From Spinacia oleracea (lineage: Eukaryota; Streptophyta; Magnoliopsida; Caryophyllales; Amaranthaceae), in the NCBI RefSeq assembly GCF_020520425.1, contig NC_079492.1:744001-808000 (forward strand): DNA of 64,000 nucleotides, written 5' to 3'. This document shows, piece by piece, positions 45,012 through 55,311 of the stretch. The notes under the pieces are model-generated. The model ran no database searches. It had not been told where the DNA came from and saw only the letters and a program-made list of their open reading frames with translations. Position 1 is the first letter of the stretch. Each line of letters starts with the position of its first letter. The position numbers and the translations under genes are program-made.

Positions 45012-46471
45012 TCATAGACCCAACTCCGACGTACGGGCTACTTTTTTCTTTCTTGACACGTAAACCACCGGCTGTACACAAAATTGTAAGTATGCGTTAC
45101 ATAGTAGACGTCGAATTAGGAAACGTATTGAATATAATTGGGTGCGTCCTCATTTGAACTTATATACTCTTGTACTTACTTAGCTACCTACCCACAACAT
45201 TAATTTGGAGAGGCCATCGCACAATGTAAAAGTGTCCAGAAATATGAAGGTGGATTGCAAAGATGATACTAGTGTAGTTTGTGTTTGGTACCACATTCGT
45301 AAAAGTTATTAAGAAAAGTAGTAGAAAGGTACAACTACATGCACGGGAATGGAACCCTTTTCGACCTTATTACGGTACTAAACTCTCAGATTAAGGTCAA
45401 ATTTCATGTAAAGGTCATCAATGTCGTTTCAAAGGGCATTTAATCTAAGTAGAGTATGTAGAAAGAGGGGTGTTGTACGCTTTTTACCTCAAATGTGAAG
45501 TTAAACAACCCGCTTTCTGCCGTGGAATCATCTTCTTTGTAAGATACGAATAGATCGTTAACGCGCCACATAAGAACCACCCCTCCACACTGATCTATGT
45601 TATCGAACACTGCACTCTCGTACTTTCCTGGTAGGGTAGTTATCAGTTCCTGACAGTGTTCGTCGCTTATCCTGGCTTCAGTGACAATCAACAGAGCCGG
45701 GTGGTGGGTTGCAAACAGTTCCAAGAATGTCGCCTTGAATGATGGCCTTGTCATGGACTTAGCGTTCCATATTGACACAATCAAACCGCGTGGGATCGTA
45801 TTTGGTACCCCCTCGAATTTCTTTTGTCCCTCAACAGAAATGTCTGTGTAGGCACGTGACATGCCCCAAAAAAATCGCCGGCTAACTCTGACATTTAGGC
45901 TGTAGAAAAAATCCTCCGCCCTCATAATGTGAATAGTGTCTGAGTAGGATGCAATGAAAATGTGTGCGTCGAAGGCGGGGATGTTATAAATTGGTAGATC
46001 CTGGACATCTATGTCTGGGACGGGGTCAACGACTGCAAGAAGCTCCGTTGGGTACAACTTCCAGTCAAGTTGTTCCCTCAGTTGGTTGGAGCACCAGTCG
46101 AGAAACCTCCAGAAGCCCAAATGCATGTGCGGTTGGTCTCTGATTAAAGGACGGTGAGCTGCAGCAGCATTCCCTTCAGTTGTTGCCATGATGGCACAAG
46201 GGAACTTTTCATGGGTGTACGGCAATTTGTCCATGACAGCATTAACTTGAAAATTCAAGTCCGTCTTAATTGCTTCATCTAACGGAAAAAGCATTTCTAA
46301 GTCTTCCATGTCGACGTAGTACGAGGTGTTGTTGTAGTCCAACTCAAGGACGTTTGTTGATTTTGGTGGATTGAAATAAAGAACGCAATTTGGATGTGAA
46401 AGGTAATTTTGGCAAGTCCCAGAGACCTGGTTTTGCGCAACCCTACTCGAAATCGACTTCAGTTTCTTCAT
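45012..46471 (-). CDS. Unknown domain fused to truncated LINE-type endonuclease fold, paralog 3
   Basis: Exon 1 is 46471-45488 (328 codons, ATG MKKLKSISS) and the proposed exon 2 is 45071-45012 (19 codons plus stop), with a 416-bp phase-0 intron (GTAAAA donor, TGTACAG acceptor), giving 347 residues. It is closest to paralog 1: HPNCVLYFNPPKS, MHLGFWRFLDWCSNQL, LLAVVDPVPD, then EEP-like IVSIWNAKSMTRPSF, LLIVTEARIS and GGVVLMWRVNDL. The Asn and Glu metal-ligand positions are kept and the rest of the nuclease fold is absent. The C-terminal exon is strongly basic (SRKKKVAR), like a nuclear localisation signal. Exon 2 was chosen because phase, position and basic composition match paralogs 1 and 2; it is less certain than exon 1. 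Confidence 0.7.
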
Positions 46472-47184
46472 GCTAAAAGGTAGTAATGAGAAATTGGCTT
46501 TTGAGTGAGGGGGAAAACACTTATGGCTATAAGTTTGTTTAAAGGGAGAAGATTAAATGAAGTTATACTAGAACAGGTAGTTGATAGCCATTACTTACAG
46601 TGGTTGAAAGTAATTAATGTGACTCACATTTCCCAACGTTTTTACGTAAGTTAGTAAATGAACTTCAAATCTTTACGTTTGGAACCCCAAACTACCAATT
46701 ACCTAGGTTTGGTATACGATGATATATTCCCGTATACTTTTTAAACCGGTATGTACTCAAACAAAACAATACAAACTTATTTATATACACACTTATAAAT
46801 ACTCCGTATCACACCTGGACCATAAATACATGAAACATATATGTGTTATACAAAAGGTTTAGTTAATAAACAATCGTTGAGAGTGTGGATTGTTTGGGAC
46901 TCTGTATTCAGGAGGTTGAGACTGCATAACCTTGGGAATGGTACTTCATGGGGATAAGACAATGACAAACTTGGCGTGGTAGTTTTTAAGTTTTGTAGGC
47001 GGGAATTGCGCACCATACCCCCGATGGGTAGTTACGTATAGAAAGGCGGTTTCATTATAATAATAAAGGTAGTTATTCATTTCCACATTATTTGGATAAG
47101 GACGGACCCAGGGATCGTCTTCTATAAATAGGAGAACACATTCACGTTTATAGAGTGCATGTATTGGAGAAATACGATAATAAA
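46472..47184 (+). promoter_or_regulatory. Spacer between divergent genes with TATA box for 47185
   Basis: TATAAATA at 47123-47130 lies 55-62 bp before the ATG at 47185. A plus-strand start further upstream at 47155 is GTG and is rejected. A minus-strand open frame at 46946-47206 overlaps this promoter and is judged fortuitous. Confidence 0.55.
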
Positions 47185-47655
47185 ATGGCATCTCCCGCAA
47201 ACTCAAGATGGTCTGGCGTCCCTCATAGACCCACGGCGGAAGAACGTGCCATGGAAGAAATTAATGCAAAGGTGCAACAAATCAAGGAAGCGAAAATAAC
47301 TCAACGTGACTGCATAAAATCAACAATGATAAGAATGAGGTGGGAAGGGAATAATCGGGCTGAGACCCTTTTCAAAGATTTGCTACAGAGGTATGACGAT
47401 GTGGAGCAAGGCGTTGATGAAATGAACAAGGTAATGGAGAATGGGATACGAAATTGCAAAGAACATATACATCGACTCAAATCCATGCAACGTCATTTCT
47501 TTACATCGCTACACCAGGCGCTGCGTATCGGTGGTCATGGGGATCATTGTGAACATATGAAAGAAATCATTGAGCAATATGACGACGCAGAACAAAGGGT
47601 GATTGATCTTAATATAGGAATTGAGCGTATCAAGTCCCCTACGCTTGCTCCGTGA
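47185..47655 (+). CDS. Unknown 156-residue helical protein
   Basis: Not recognised. The ATG MASPANSRW at 47185 follows a good TATA box (47123) at normal distance. After a short polar N-terminus, almost the whole protein is Glu/Lys/Gln/Met-rich with heptad-like spacing (EERAMEEINAKVQQIKEAK, FKDLLQRYDDVEQ, VDEMNKVMENG). Two related segments recur: LLQRYDDVEQGVDEMN at about residues 68-83, and IEQYDDAEQRVIDLN at about 130-144. This suggests an internal duplication of a coiled-coil unit about 60 residues apart. No intron, no signal peptide, no membrane segment. It sits between endonuclease-fragment paralog 3 (divergent) and the tandem pair at 48434 and 49695. Single exon and open, so probably a real orphan gene; function unknown. 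Confidence 0.55.
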   Translation: MASPANSRWSGVPHRPTAEERAMEEINAKVQQIKEAKITQRDCIKSTMIRMRWEGNNRAETLFKDLLQRYDDVEQGVDEMNKVMENGIRNCKEHIHRLKSMQRHFFTSLHQALRIGGHGDHCEHMKEIIEQYDDAEQRVIDLNIGIERIKSPTLAP

Positions 47656-48433
47656 GACTGATTATTCCCTTCGTTAACGCAATTCCGTATGTTTGCTAAA
47701 GTAAGGTGTGAAGCATTATAAGTAGTACATATTAATAGTAAGTTAGTGTGACGCAGTGTAAGTTGTAAATGTTATTTTAAAAATTGATGTCATTGTGTAC
47801 AACTGTGTAATGTTAGTGCGTCTTTCTGTTTATGAAATTAGGCTTTGCAGATGTGTGTAAGTGTGTCTTATGATAAGTGATTGCAAGTATGTTAAGTGTT
47901 TGCAACTATTTAATGAACCATATTGTGTAATTACCATTTGTGGGTAATTTTATTGTAATTTTCGATAAACGCCTTTGTACTCGACTACGAATAATTTTCA
48001 TACGGGCTACTTAATACTCGACAATCCTATCTTTTCGTCAACATTTAGTGTAACGAAGGGACGCTGTCTGGTAATTTCTTTGGGGGTCTTTAATAAAGCT
48101 GAAATGAAATATTAAAGCGTATTAGGTTGAAAATCGCGCGAATTGAATATCATAACTGACAACAAAGGTCAGCAGTTTGAAGAAGATATAAAGTTTGAAG
48201 AAGATATAAGGTTTCTTAAGTGTAAATGTTGGCGTCAGTAAGTGTGAGTATATTGTGACGGTTGATTATCTATATTGTGACGGTTGATTATCTAAATAAT
48301 ATAAAACCGAAGAGGTGGCAGTTTTGTGACCGTTACATCAAATCCTCTATAAATAACACTTAGTATGAGGGAGATATTCAAAAACTTCATTCTCTCTTCA
48401 CATCTCTTCACAACAAAGCATTTCATTTGCAAA
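47656..48433 (+). promoter_or_regulatory. Spacer and promoter of the first tandem 191-residue gene
   Basis: TATAAATA at 48348-48355 lies about 80 bp before the ATG at 48434. Upstream, the phrase AGGTGGCAGTT..GTGACCGTTA is shared with the promoter of the second copy (near 49558). The phrase TATTGTGACGGTTGATTATC is repeated twice at about 48251-48293, and GAAGATATAA is repeated near 48182. Confidence 0.6.
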
Positions 48434-49009
48434 ATGGAATTTCCACCAAATGCATACCCCAACGTCTTCCCTAACCACCATTACCGTTATGATCATGTCG
48501 CACAACACAAAACTGCTCGCAAACCAGATCTCATACAAGAATTCGAGATCGACCTCGCGGAAAAGTACGGCCATGCGGTGGTTGCACCAGACCAACACGG
48601 TGATGAACAGCCCACGAGCGTCGATATTGTTGCAGGAGATGAGAATGTAATGGGTATCATATGGTCTAAGATGGACAAGCCAACTAGGGCTAATTCAGTG
48701 TTCGCATGCAAGAAGTGGGCCATGGAACTGATCAATCAATACTACCGCCCCAACTTCGACTGCAGATTCTCCGAAAGAGTACGTACCGTTAATTTTCGAT
48801 ACTATGAGATCCTAGAGTACAAAGAAACAAATGGCACTTACACAAGGATTAAATATAAGTGCGTCTGTGACCTGTGGAAGGAAGCATCAAATCTCTTCTA
48901 CCCTAGGGAAACGCTGCTCAATGTACCAAGTGACATTGATTTCAATAATTTCGATCAAAGTGGGAACAATGCAAACTACAATTGGAGGATTCAGTGTGGT
49001 TCCATGTAA
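48434..49009 (+). CDS. Tandem gene copy 1, unknown 191-residue protein
   Basis: A single-exon gene; the ATG at 48434 gives exactly 191 residues, the same as the neighbouring copy at 49695. The family is not recognised. Shared blocks are QHKTARK, FEIDLAEKYG, VIWSKMDKPTRANSVF or the IIWSKM form, CKKWAMELINQYYRP, YKETNGTYTR, YKCVCDLW and NVPSDIDFNNFD. The centre (a helix CKKWAMELINQYY, then three likely strands) is loosely like a cystatin/monellin-type fold of plant DUF626-like proteins, but this is a weak structural guess. No signal peptide, membrane segment or catalytic motif. The longer open frame begins at ATG 48365, only about ten bases after the TATA box, so 48434 is the better start. Confidence 0.65.
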   Translation: MEFPPNAYPNVFPNHHYRYDHVAQHKTARKPDLIQEFEIDLAEKYGHAVVAPDQHGDEQPTSVDIVAGDENVMGIIWSKMDKPTRANSVFACKKWAMELINQYYRPNFDCRFSERVRTVNFRYYEILEYKETNGTYTRIKYKCVCDLWKEASNLFYPRETLLNVPSDIDFNNFDQSGNNANYNWRIQCGSM

Positions 49010-49694
49010 TGTCTTGGAATTGGAATTCTCTACCCATTTTCGTTCTGTTATTTCAATGTCATAGTTTTAGGTGTGTGATTGTTTTCTTTTCATCTTATGT
49101 TTTGGTTAATTTTATTTAAATGCCCTAGTGTGAAGTGTGATTTGGTGTGTTTGTCATCCTCCTTTAGATTATGTTATTGTAATGTAACGGTGTGATTTGG
49201 TTTAATAACTATGATTGCTAAAATGAAGTATTTTTTTAAAATTTGTATAATGGTAATTAGGTTTTCAATAACGAACGACAAATAACACTAACAGTTTCAA
49301 AGGTCATGTTATAATTTCGTCGAATGGTCTACGATCACCCTTATTCCGTAGGCATATGGTACCATTGAGTAAAGTAGTACCAAACCAATGAACAACACAT
49401 GTTTGGTACTGTTTATATTGCGACAGAGGTACCAACGGTATGTTTGGTACTGTTTATATTGCGACAGAGGTACCAACGGTATAATTTTTTCAAATTAAAG
49501 GAATAGTGTAAGGTTAGCATAACGAAATATGGGTGTTTTTTTATATTAAATGGATAAGGTGGCAGTTACGTGACGGTTAAAACAGGCGCTCTATAAAGAA
49601 CACTTCGTGTGAGGGTTATTTCCATAAACTTCAATGTCTTCACAAAGCATTTCCATAAACTTCATTGTCTTCACAAAGCATTTCATTCGAGAAA
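49010..49694 (+). other. Spacer between tandem genes, with 41-bp perfect duplication
   Basis: A 41-bp unit at 49400-49440 is repeated exactly at 49441-49481; it starts TGTTTGGTACTG and includes GAGGTACCAACGG. The promoter of the second gene follows: GGTGGCAGTTACGTGACGGTTA near 49559 is split by the family's shared bases, and TATAAAGA is at 49592-49599. Further on, CATAAACTTCA.TGTCTTCAC is repeated (49624 and 49653) in the 5' leader. Confidence 0.65.
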
Positions 49695-50270
49695 ATGGAA
49701 ATTCTGCCAAATTATTACCCCAGAGTCTGTCCTAACCACCGTTACCGTTTCGATTATACGGAACAACACAAAACTGCTCGCAAACACGACCTCATACAAC
49801 AATTCGAGATCGACCTCGCGGAAAAGTATGGCTATGCGGTGGTTGAACCAGACCAACACGGATGTGCGAAGTCCAAGAGCGTCGAAATTGTTTCCGGAGA
49901 TGCTAATATAATGGGTGTCATATGGTCTAAGATGGACAAGCCAACTAGGGCTAATTCAGTGTTCGCATGCAAGAAGTGGGCCATGGAATTGATCAATCAA
50001 TACTACCGCCCCGACTTTGATTGGAAATTCACCGAAAGAGTACGTACCCTTAATTTTCGATACTATGAAACCCTAGAGTACAAAGAAACAAATGGCACTT
50101 ACACAAGGTTTAAATATAAGTGCGTCTGTGACCTGTGGAGGGAAGGGTCAAATACCTTGAACCCTAGGGAACCACTACTTAATGTACCGAGTGACATTGA
50201 TTTCAATAATTTCGACACAAGTGTGGGGAATACAAACTACAGTTGGAGGATTCAGTGTGGTGGCATGTAA
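49695..50270 (+). CDS. Tandem gene copy 2, unknown 191-residue protein
   Basis: A single exon from the ATG at 49695, 103 bp after a TATAAAGA box. It is a paralog of 48434-49009 with equal length and no gaps needed over most of the protein. The two copies are nearly identical in the middle (MDKPTRANSVFACKKWAMEL) and vary mainly near the N-terminus (EILPNYYPRVCPN against EFPPNAYPNVFPN) and in the segment after DQHG. Both frames being open at identical length argues that each is or was recently under selection. Function unknown. Confidence 0.65.
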   Translation: MEILPNYYPRVCPNHRYRFDYTEQHKTARKHDLIQQFEIDLAEKYGYAVVEPDQHGCAKSKSVEIVSGDANIMGVIWSKMDKPTRANSVFACKKWAMELINQYYRPDFDWKFTERVRTLNFRYYETLEYKETNGTYTRFKYKCVCDLWREGSNTLNPREPLLNVPSDIDFNNFDTSVGNTNYSWRIQCGGM

Positions 50271-51186
50271 TGTCCTGGAAGTCTGGCCATTTGCATACTA
50301 TTATTTCAATGCCATAGTGTTTGCTGTGTGATTGTTTCATATTTCACAAATGTATTGCTTTAGTTATTTTTTTAATTATCCTGTGTGTTTGACATCCTCC
50401 TTCAGCATAATATTTCCTTTGATTTGGTTAGTGTGAATGTAAAAGTGTGATTTGGTTTGTTTAAACATATGTTTATGTGTTGATTCCAGATTACTCTACA
50501 AACAATACACAAGATCACATTTTTCAACTTTCAAATTCAAATTAATGAGAATTAACCACAATAAAAACCCAACTACCGAACTTGATACCGAATTAACCAG
50601 CCTGTCGAACGGGTCGGACCTGACTCAGGACTTGATATAACCTTTTTATCCTTTATAACAATAAACACTGCTGAAATGAAAAGTAGTTATTCACTAAATT
50701 CATAAACACTGCAAATTTTGATTACTGAGGTCACCGTGTTTGCGTACTGTTTTGTCTAACTCTTAATCATCCAACTTTTGTAGCAACAATTACTAATGTT
50801 CGTGCGGTACATATCTGATCTTGTTTGGTACTAAATTTATGCTTGGTACCATGCAAAGCCGGAACAAAGCTCAGGCTGTACCAAACTCGTAGATTGTACC
50901 CAAACTTTTCTAATAACGGTACCAAACAACCTATTAGGTATCACAACACGTACCAACCTCGTATTGTAAATCTTTAATGCACGATACAAATTAAGCATAC
51001 CACAAAACTTGCAAAACATACCTGCAAGCAATGAATCCCATCTCCTAGAAATAATGTGAGTATCAAAAGACAACAACTATGATTAAGTTCACGCGTTAAT
51101 CACATTTCAAAATTTGACCAGATAAGTGTGCAATTGTTTTCTCTGTTAAAAACCCTAAACGTTAGCAGAAGAAGCACGACCAAACA
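50271..51186 (+). other. Intergenic region rich in GGTAC motifs
   Basis: No gene is accepted. TTTGGTACTAAA, CTTGGTACCATG and GGTACCAAACAACC fall within about 110 bp (50823-50932). A minus-strand open frame at 50837-51076 has no family signature. It lies downstream of both flanking genes. Confidence 0.45.
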
Positions 51187-53923
51187 TCAACGAACTGGGC
51201 AGTGGGTTGCAACGATTTGGGGAAGAAGCGGGCGGCAGGAGTTGAAATCTGAATTCAAGTGAGACAAAAACAGTGCCCTCCGAGCTACATTGATGTCCCC
51301 CTGTCCCAAAACAAGTTTGAAAAGACAACTGTAAGTTTATAATGTGGGGGTATGGCACTTACAGTTACAACAGTAGAGGACTTACCACATGCATCGTCTT
51401 TGTAAATGCCCTTGCACTTTCCTGGATAGCCATAAGCATTACTATTCCACACGCATGACTACAAAGCCAAACAAAACATATCAGTAAGACTTAAGGTGGT
51501 TACTCGACGATGAAAAGGTAGCATAAACAGTACTTGTCGTTGTAGTCAGGGAAGCTAATGGAGTCCAAGGGCCAAGTATGCATTTGCTTCAACTTCCAAA
51601 CAAGAGCTGCATTATACTGCGTGTCCCTCCAATGTAGAACGTACTCCACAGCTGCTATCTGGAATGAGGAGACCGTATTATGTTAGTACAATAAACTGAG
51701 TGAAGTCAATGTTCTTAAACTCCCACCAAACCAGGTTAAGATACCAATTTTTTAACATCCCCAGAATGCTCGGAAGCAGGATTAGTATACATGATGTCAA
51801 TGAACCATATCTTCTGGTCTTTCAGTGCAAAAGCAACACACCACCAATGTCCGTTGTCCACAACTGGAACATAGACCTGGACATGATAATTACAAATTCT
51901 TACAAATCGCATACCTGTGTGTCGCGGACAATTAATACACCAAAAACTAAAATAACAAATTGTACAAGGACGTTCCTCAAAAAGAAGACAGATCCCGAAC
52001 TGACCAAATAGAGAGCAATCATTCAACGTAAAAGGCATGTAGGAATTTATTTCCAAATCCTTAAAATACGGCCTCATCACTCAGTTATTAGTCCGAAAAT
52101 AGTCAGACACATGTTGTTGGCATATAATCAGACATATAAACATGGAGTAAAAAGACTAATTAGACTTACCACAGATATATCAGCTGACACAATCTTCTGG
52201 AGAGGGGTGGACCACTTCTTCAGCAGACCAGCATATGTTTCCCTCGTCTTTAATTTCTGATACTGTAAAGCACAGTAACAAAATAACTAAGCAACCTCGT
52301 ACGCTTACTGTATTGATTTCATTAATGGTGAATATTATGAGAACATAATATTAGGAGAACATACCGCAAATGAGGAGTCCAGCATGATTCTGCGAGAATT
52401 CGTTGGGTATTCCAGAGCCCATTCCCTGTTGTATATGTTTGCAACGGCCCGAACGTACTGGGAATGCACGTACTCCCTAGGACGCACAACCGAGTAGCAC
52501 ATCATCCGATTTGCATCATTACCATCACACTCGATAAGCATGGCCCCCCTGCAAACATAAAATACAGATATGATACAAGTGATTATCATTACATAAATGT
52601 ACAACGTACATTAGTGTATACAACGTACTTAAGTGTTACATGAGTAAAAGTTGTAGAACGTACTGCTCTTTCCCTTTAGGATTGTATGACTCCACATAAG
52701 CTACTACGTCACTCTCAAGTTTTGTCATTCGTACTCGCGTCTGCCGATAGCGTGTTTTTGGGTTTGTTCTCGGAATCCTTAGGATCAATTTCTCCCGTGG
52801 TCCTTCTTGGTCATCAGTTTGGAGATTCTCATCAGTGGTGTTCCCTTCAGTGGGGTTATCTTGACTGGTGTTCTCTTCACTGTTCTTATCTTCAGGGGGG
52901 GTTCTCTTGAGCGATGTTCTCCAAGGGCGATGCTGCAACCGTTCCTTGCACAGGACCATTAGCCGGTCCCTCATCATCGTCATCATCCCTATTATTCGGC
53001 CCCCCATCCTTGACGCCACCATCCTGCTCTTTCGGCTCCTCAACATTCTCCTCACCATTGTCTTCACCATCCTCTTTGTCTTCAACTACACCCAGTTGTC
53101 CCACCTTCTCCGATGACATTCCATCTGGAAGTGGCCCGTCACCAGCTTGAACCTGTACGTGCTGTTGTGTCTGGTCGACCGGGTGCTTGCTTGTTTCTGG
53201 GTCAGTTGCTACTACACCAACATCATCAGCAGTGTGGACCAAAGGTACATCACCGTGGCTGACCGGGTCTAGGGGATTCATAACTGGCACACTCACATGA
53301 GGGCCCACAAATACACGTCCCCCATCAGACGGTTGCAACTCCACATCAGAATCGTCATCGGCATCCAACTCTGTAAGCACCTTATTCACAGACTGGTCCA
53401 ACGGCATAGCCACACCATCAACATCTATCGTCAAATGATCGGTAGCATGATATGACCTCATTCCTCTTTCACGGGATACGCCCCGGCGATCTTGCAATAA
53501 TGGAGCAAGCTACCCCATAACCTAAACAGAAAAATATGTAAAGTAATTCATGCACACAGAAATGACTCCTCCAGACCTTGGTGAGTACTATTTTTTACTA
53601 GTTAAACATATATGCCTGTTTATCACTAACACTCAGTATTTGAAAATTATCCCACTACAAAGAGTACCAAACAACATCAATATCATTCATATGGTACACC
53701 TAAAGACATTTATGAGTACTATTTGAAACCCTAAAACATTTTTGGCTATTAATCACTAACATCAACATAAAATTGAGGAAATCGTTTAACTTCCCATACC
53801 ATCTCTGTGACCTCCTGAGTTAGGGTGCGTCTCCATTCTGAAGAAGTCATCTGTGCTACCATCTCAGCAACCTCTACTGCGGGAGACCGTCTACCCTCCC
53901 TGCCGTAAAGGGGATGAGGATCC
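51187..53923 (-). pseudogene. Ulp1/C48 protease-like gene, catalytic residues kept, cut by a copia element
   Basis: The upstream part of this minus-strand gene is cut at 53923 by the LTR. Exons in order: 53923-53800; 53510-52664 (joined as LTQEVTEM to LAPLLQDRRG); 52548-52365; 52262-52170; about 52080-51740, probably two exons; 51658-51534; 51458-51386; 51328-51187. The second exon is an acidic linker (NNRDDDDDEG, EDGEDNGEEN). It shifts frame at a seven-C run (52895-52901), after which EDKNSEENTSQDN continues. The C48 domain shows PVVDNGHWWCV (catalytic His), WFIDIMY (Asp) and NHACGIVML (Cys). The usual Gln six residues before Cys is Tyr. The last exon ends GDINVARRALFLSHLN, as in Ulp1 domains, but its frame does not join without a one-base adjustment. 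Ulp1 enzymes cleave SUMO from proteins. With the insertion and frame breaks it is a pseudogene as written. Confidence 0.7.
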
Positions 53924-55311
53924 TGTTAGGTTATGATACATATGACAATTCATAAATCATGCGGAAAAACCATAAACCCAGGAAAACATATTATTTACAC
54001 ATAATCATTTAGCATAGAATAGATGCATACTCTTTGTTGCGTGCCTTCCCTAGCTGCGCCCGAACCGAACAAGAACAAGTCTTTAGGACTCCAAGTGTCG
54101 TCCCTCCGTAGATAGTCCACAGCACGTCCGGATCCGCCTTAAGATTGACCAACTAGAATCGCCCTTAAGGTACTATTATTTTCGGCACTTTATAGGCAAA
54201 TGTGTGACTGAATTTTTCTCTCAAAAACTCACTTTGAATACTTTGAAACTTGTGTTATAAATTGTGAGCCCTAGCCTCATATTTATAGCGGTATGGAAAG
54301 GGAATCGAAATCCTATTCAGATACAAATTAATCAAACCTAGAATCCTACAAGAACTCTAATTTAATTAATTTATCAAATAGAATTAGGAATTTAATCATT
54401 AACCGAACTCTGCATGTTTTAGGAAACGTGCACGAACACAAACACTTGCACACACACGCACGACAGCCACGATGGGCCTCATGCGTGCGCGCTGCGCGCG
54501 CTGTGCGCGCTGTGCGCTGCGCGTGCTGTGCGCGCTGTGCGCGCTGCGCGCTGCGCGCAGCCTGCTGGGCCTGGCCTTGCTGTTTGTGCGGCGCGCTTGG
54601 CTTGCTGGTCGATGGCCTGGCTTCGTGCTGGGCCTCGTCCGGCAGGCCTCGTCCGATGCTTATTCGTACGATGCGCTTCCGATTAAATTTTCCGATTCCG
54701 GAATTCATTTCCGATACGAACAATATTTAATATTTCCGATTCCGGAATTAATTTCCGTTTCGAACAAATATTTAATATTTCCGTTTCCGGAATTATTTTC
54801 CGATTCCGGTAATATTTCCGATTCTGACAATATTTCCGTTTCCGGCAATATTTCTGATTCTGGCAATATTTCCATTTCCGATAATATTTTCCGATACGTA
54901 CCATGTTTCCGTTTCCGGCAACATCTACGACTTGGATAATATTTATATTTCCGATACGATCCATATTTCCGTTTCCGGCAATATCATCGTTTCCGGAGTA
55001 TTCATTTCTTGCCTGTGACGATCTTAGCTCCCACTGAAACCAAGATCCGTCGGTTCCGAATATTCATAGATAGAGTATTTAATGCTATTAAATACTTGAT
55101 CCGTTTACGTACTATTTGTGTGACCCTACGGGTTCAGTCAAGAGTAAGCTGCGGATTAATATCATTAATTCCACTTGAACTAAAGCGGCCTCTAGCTAGG
55201 CATTCAGCTCACTTGATCTCACTGAATTATTAACTTGTTAATTAATACTGAACCGCATTTATTAGACTTAACATAGAATGCATACTTGGACCAAGGGCAT
55301 TATTTCCTTCA
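53924..55311 (-). repeat. 3' LTR of the second copia copy
   Basis: 1388 bp, starting TGTTAGG and ending CCTTCA on the plus strand (reverse of TGAAGG...CTAACA). It contains the reverse of the GC block (54475-54660), the minirepeats (54670-55000), and a TATA box near 54285 in reverse. It is shorter than the 5' LTR because of the gap near 54490. Confidence 0.95.

Noticed and set aside
46946-47206. Minus-strand frame of 86 residues
   Set aside because: Overlaps the TATA box and start of the plus-strand gene at 47185; no homology recognised.
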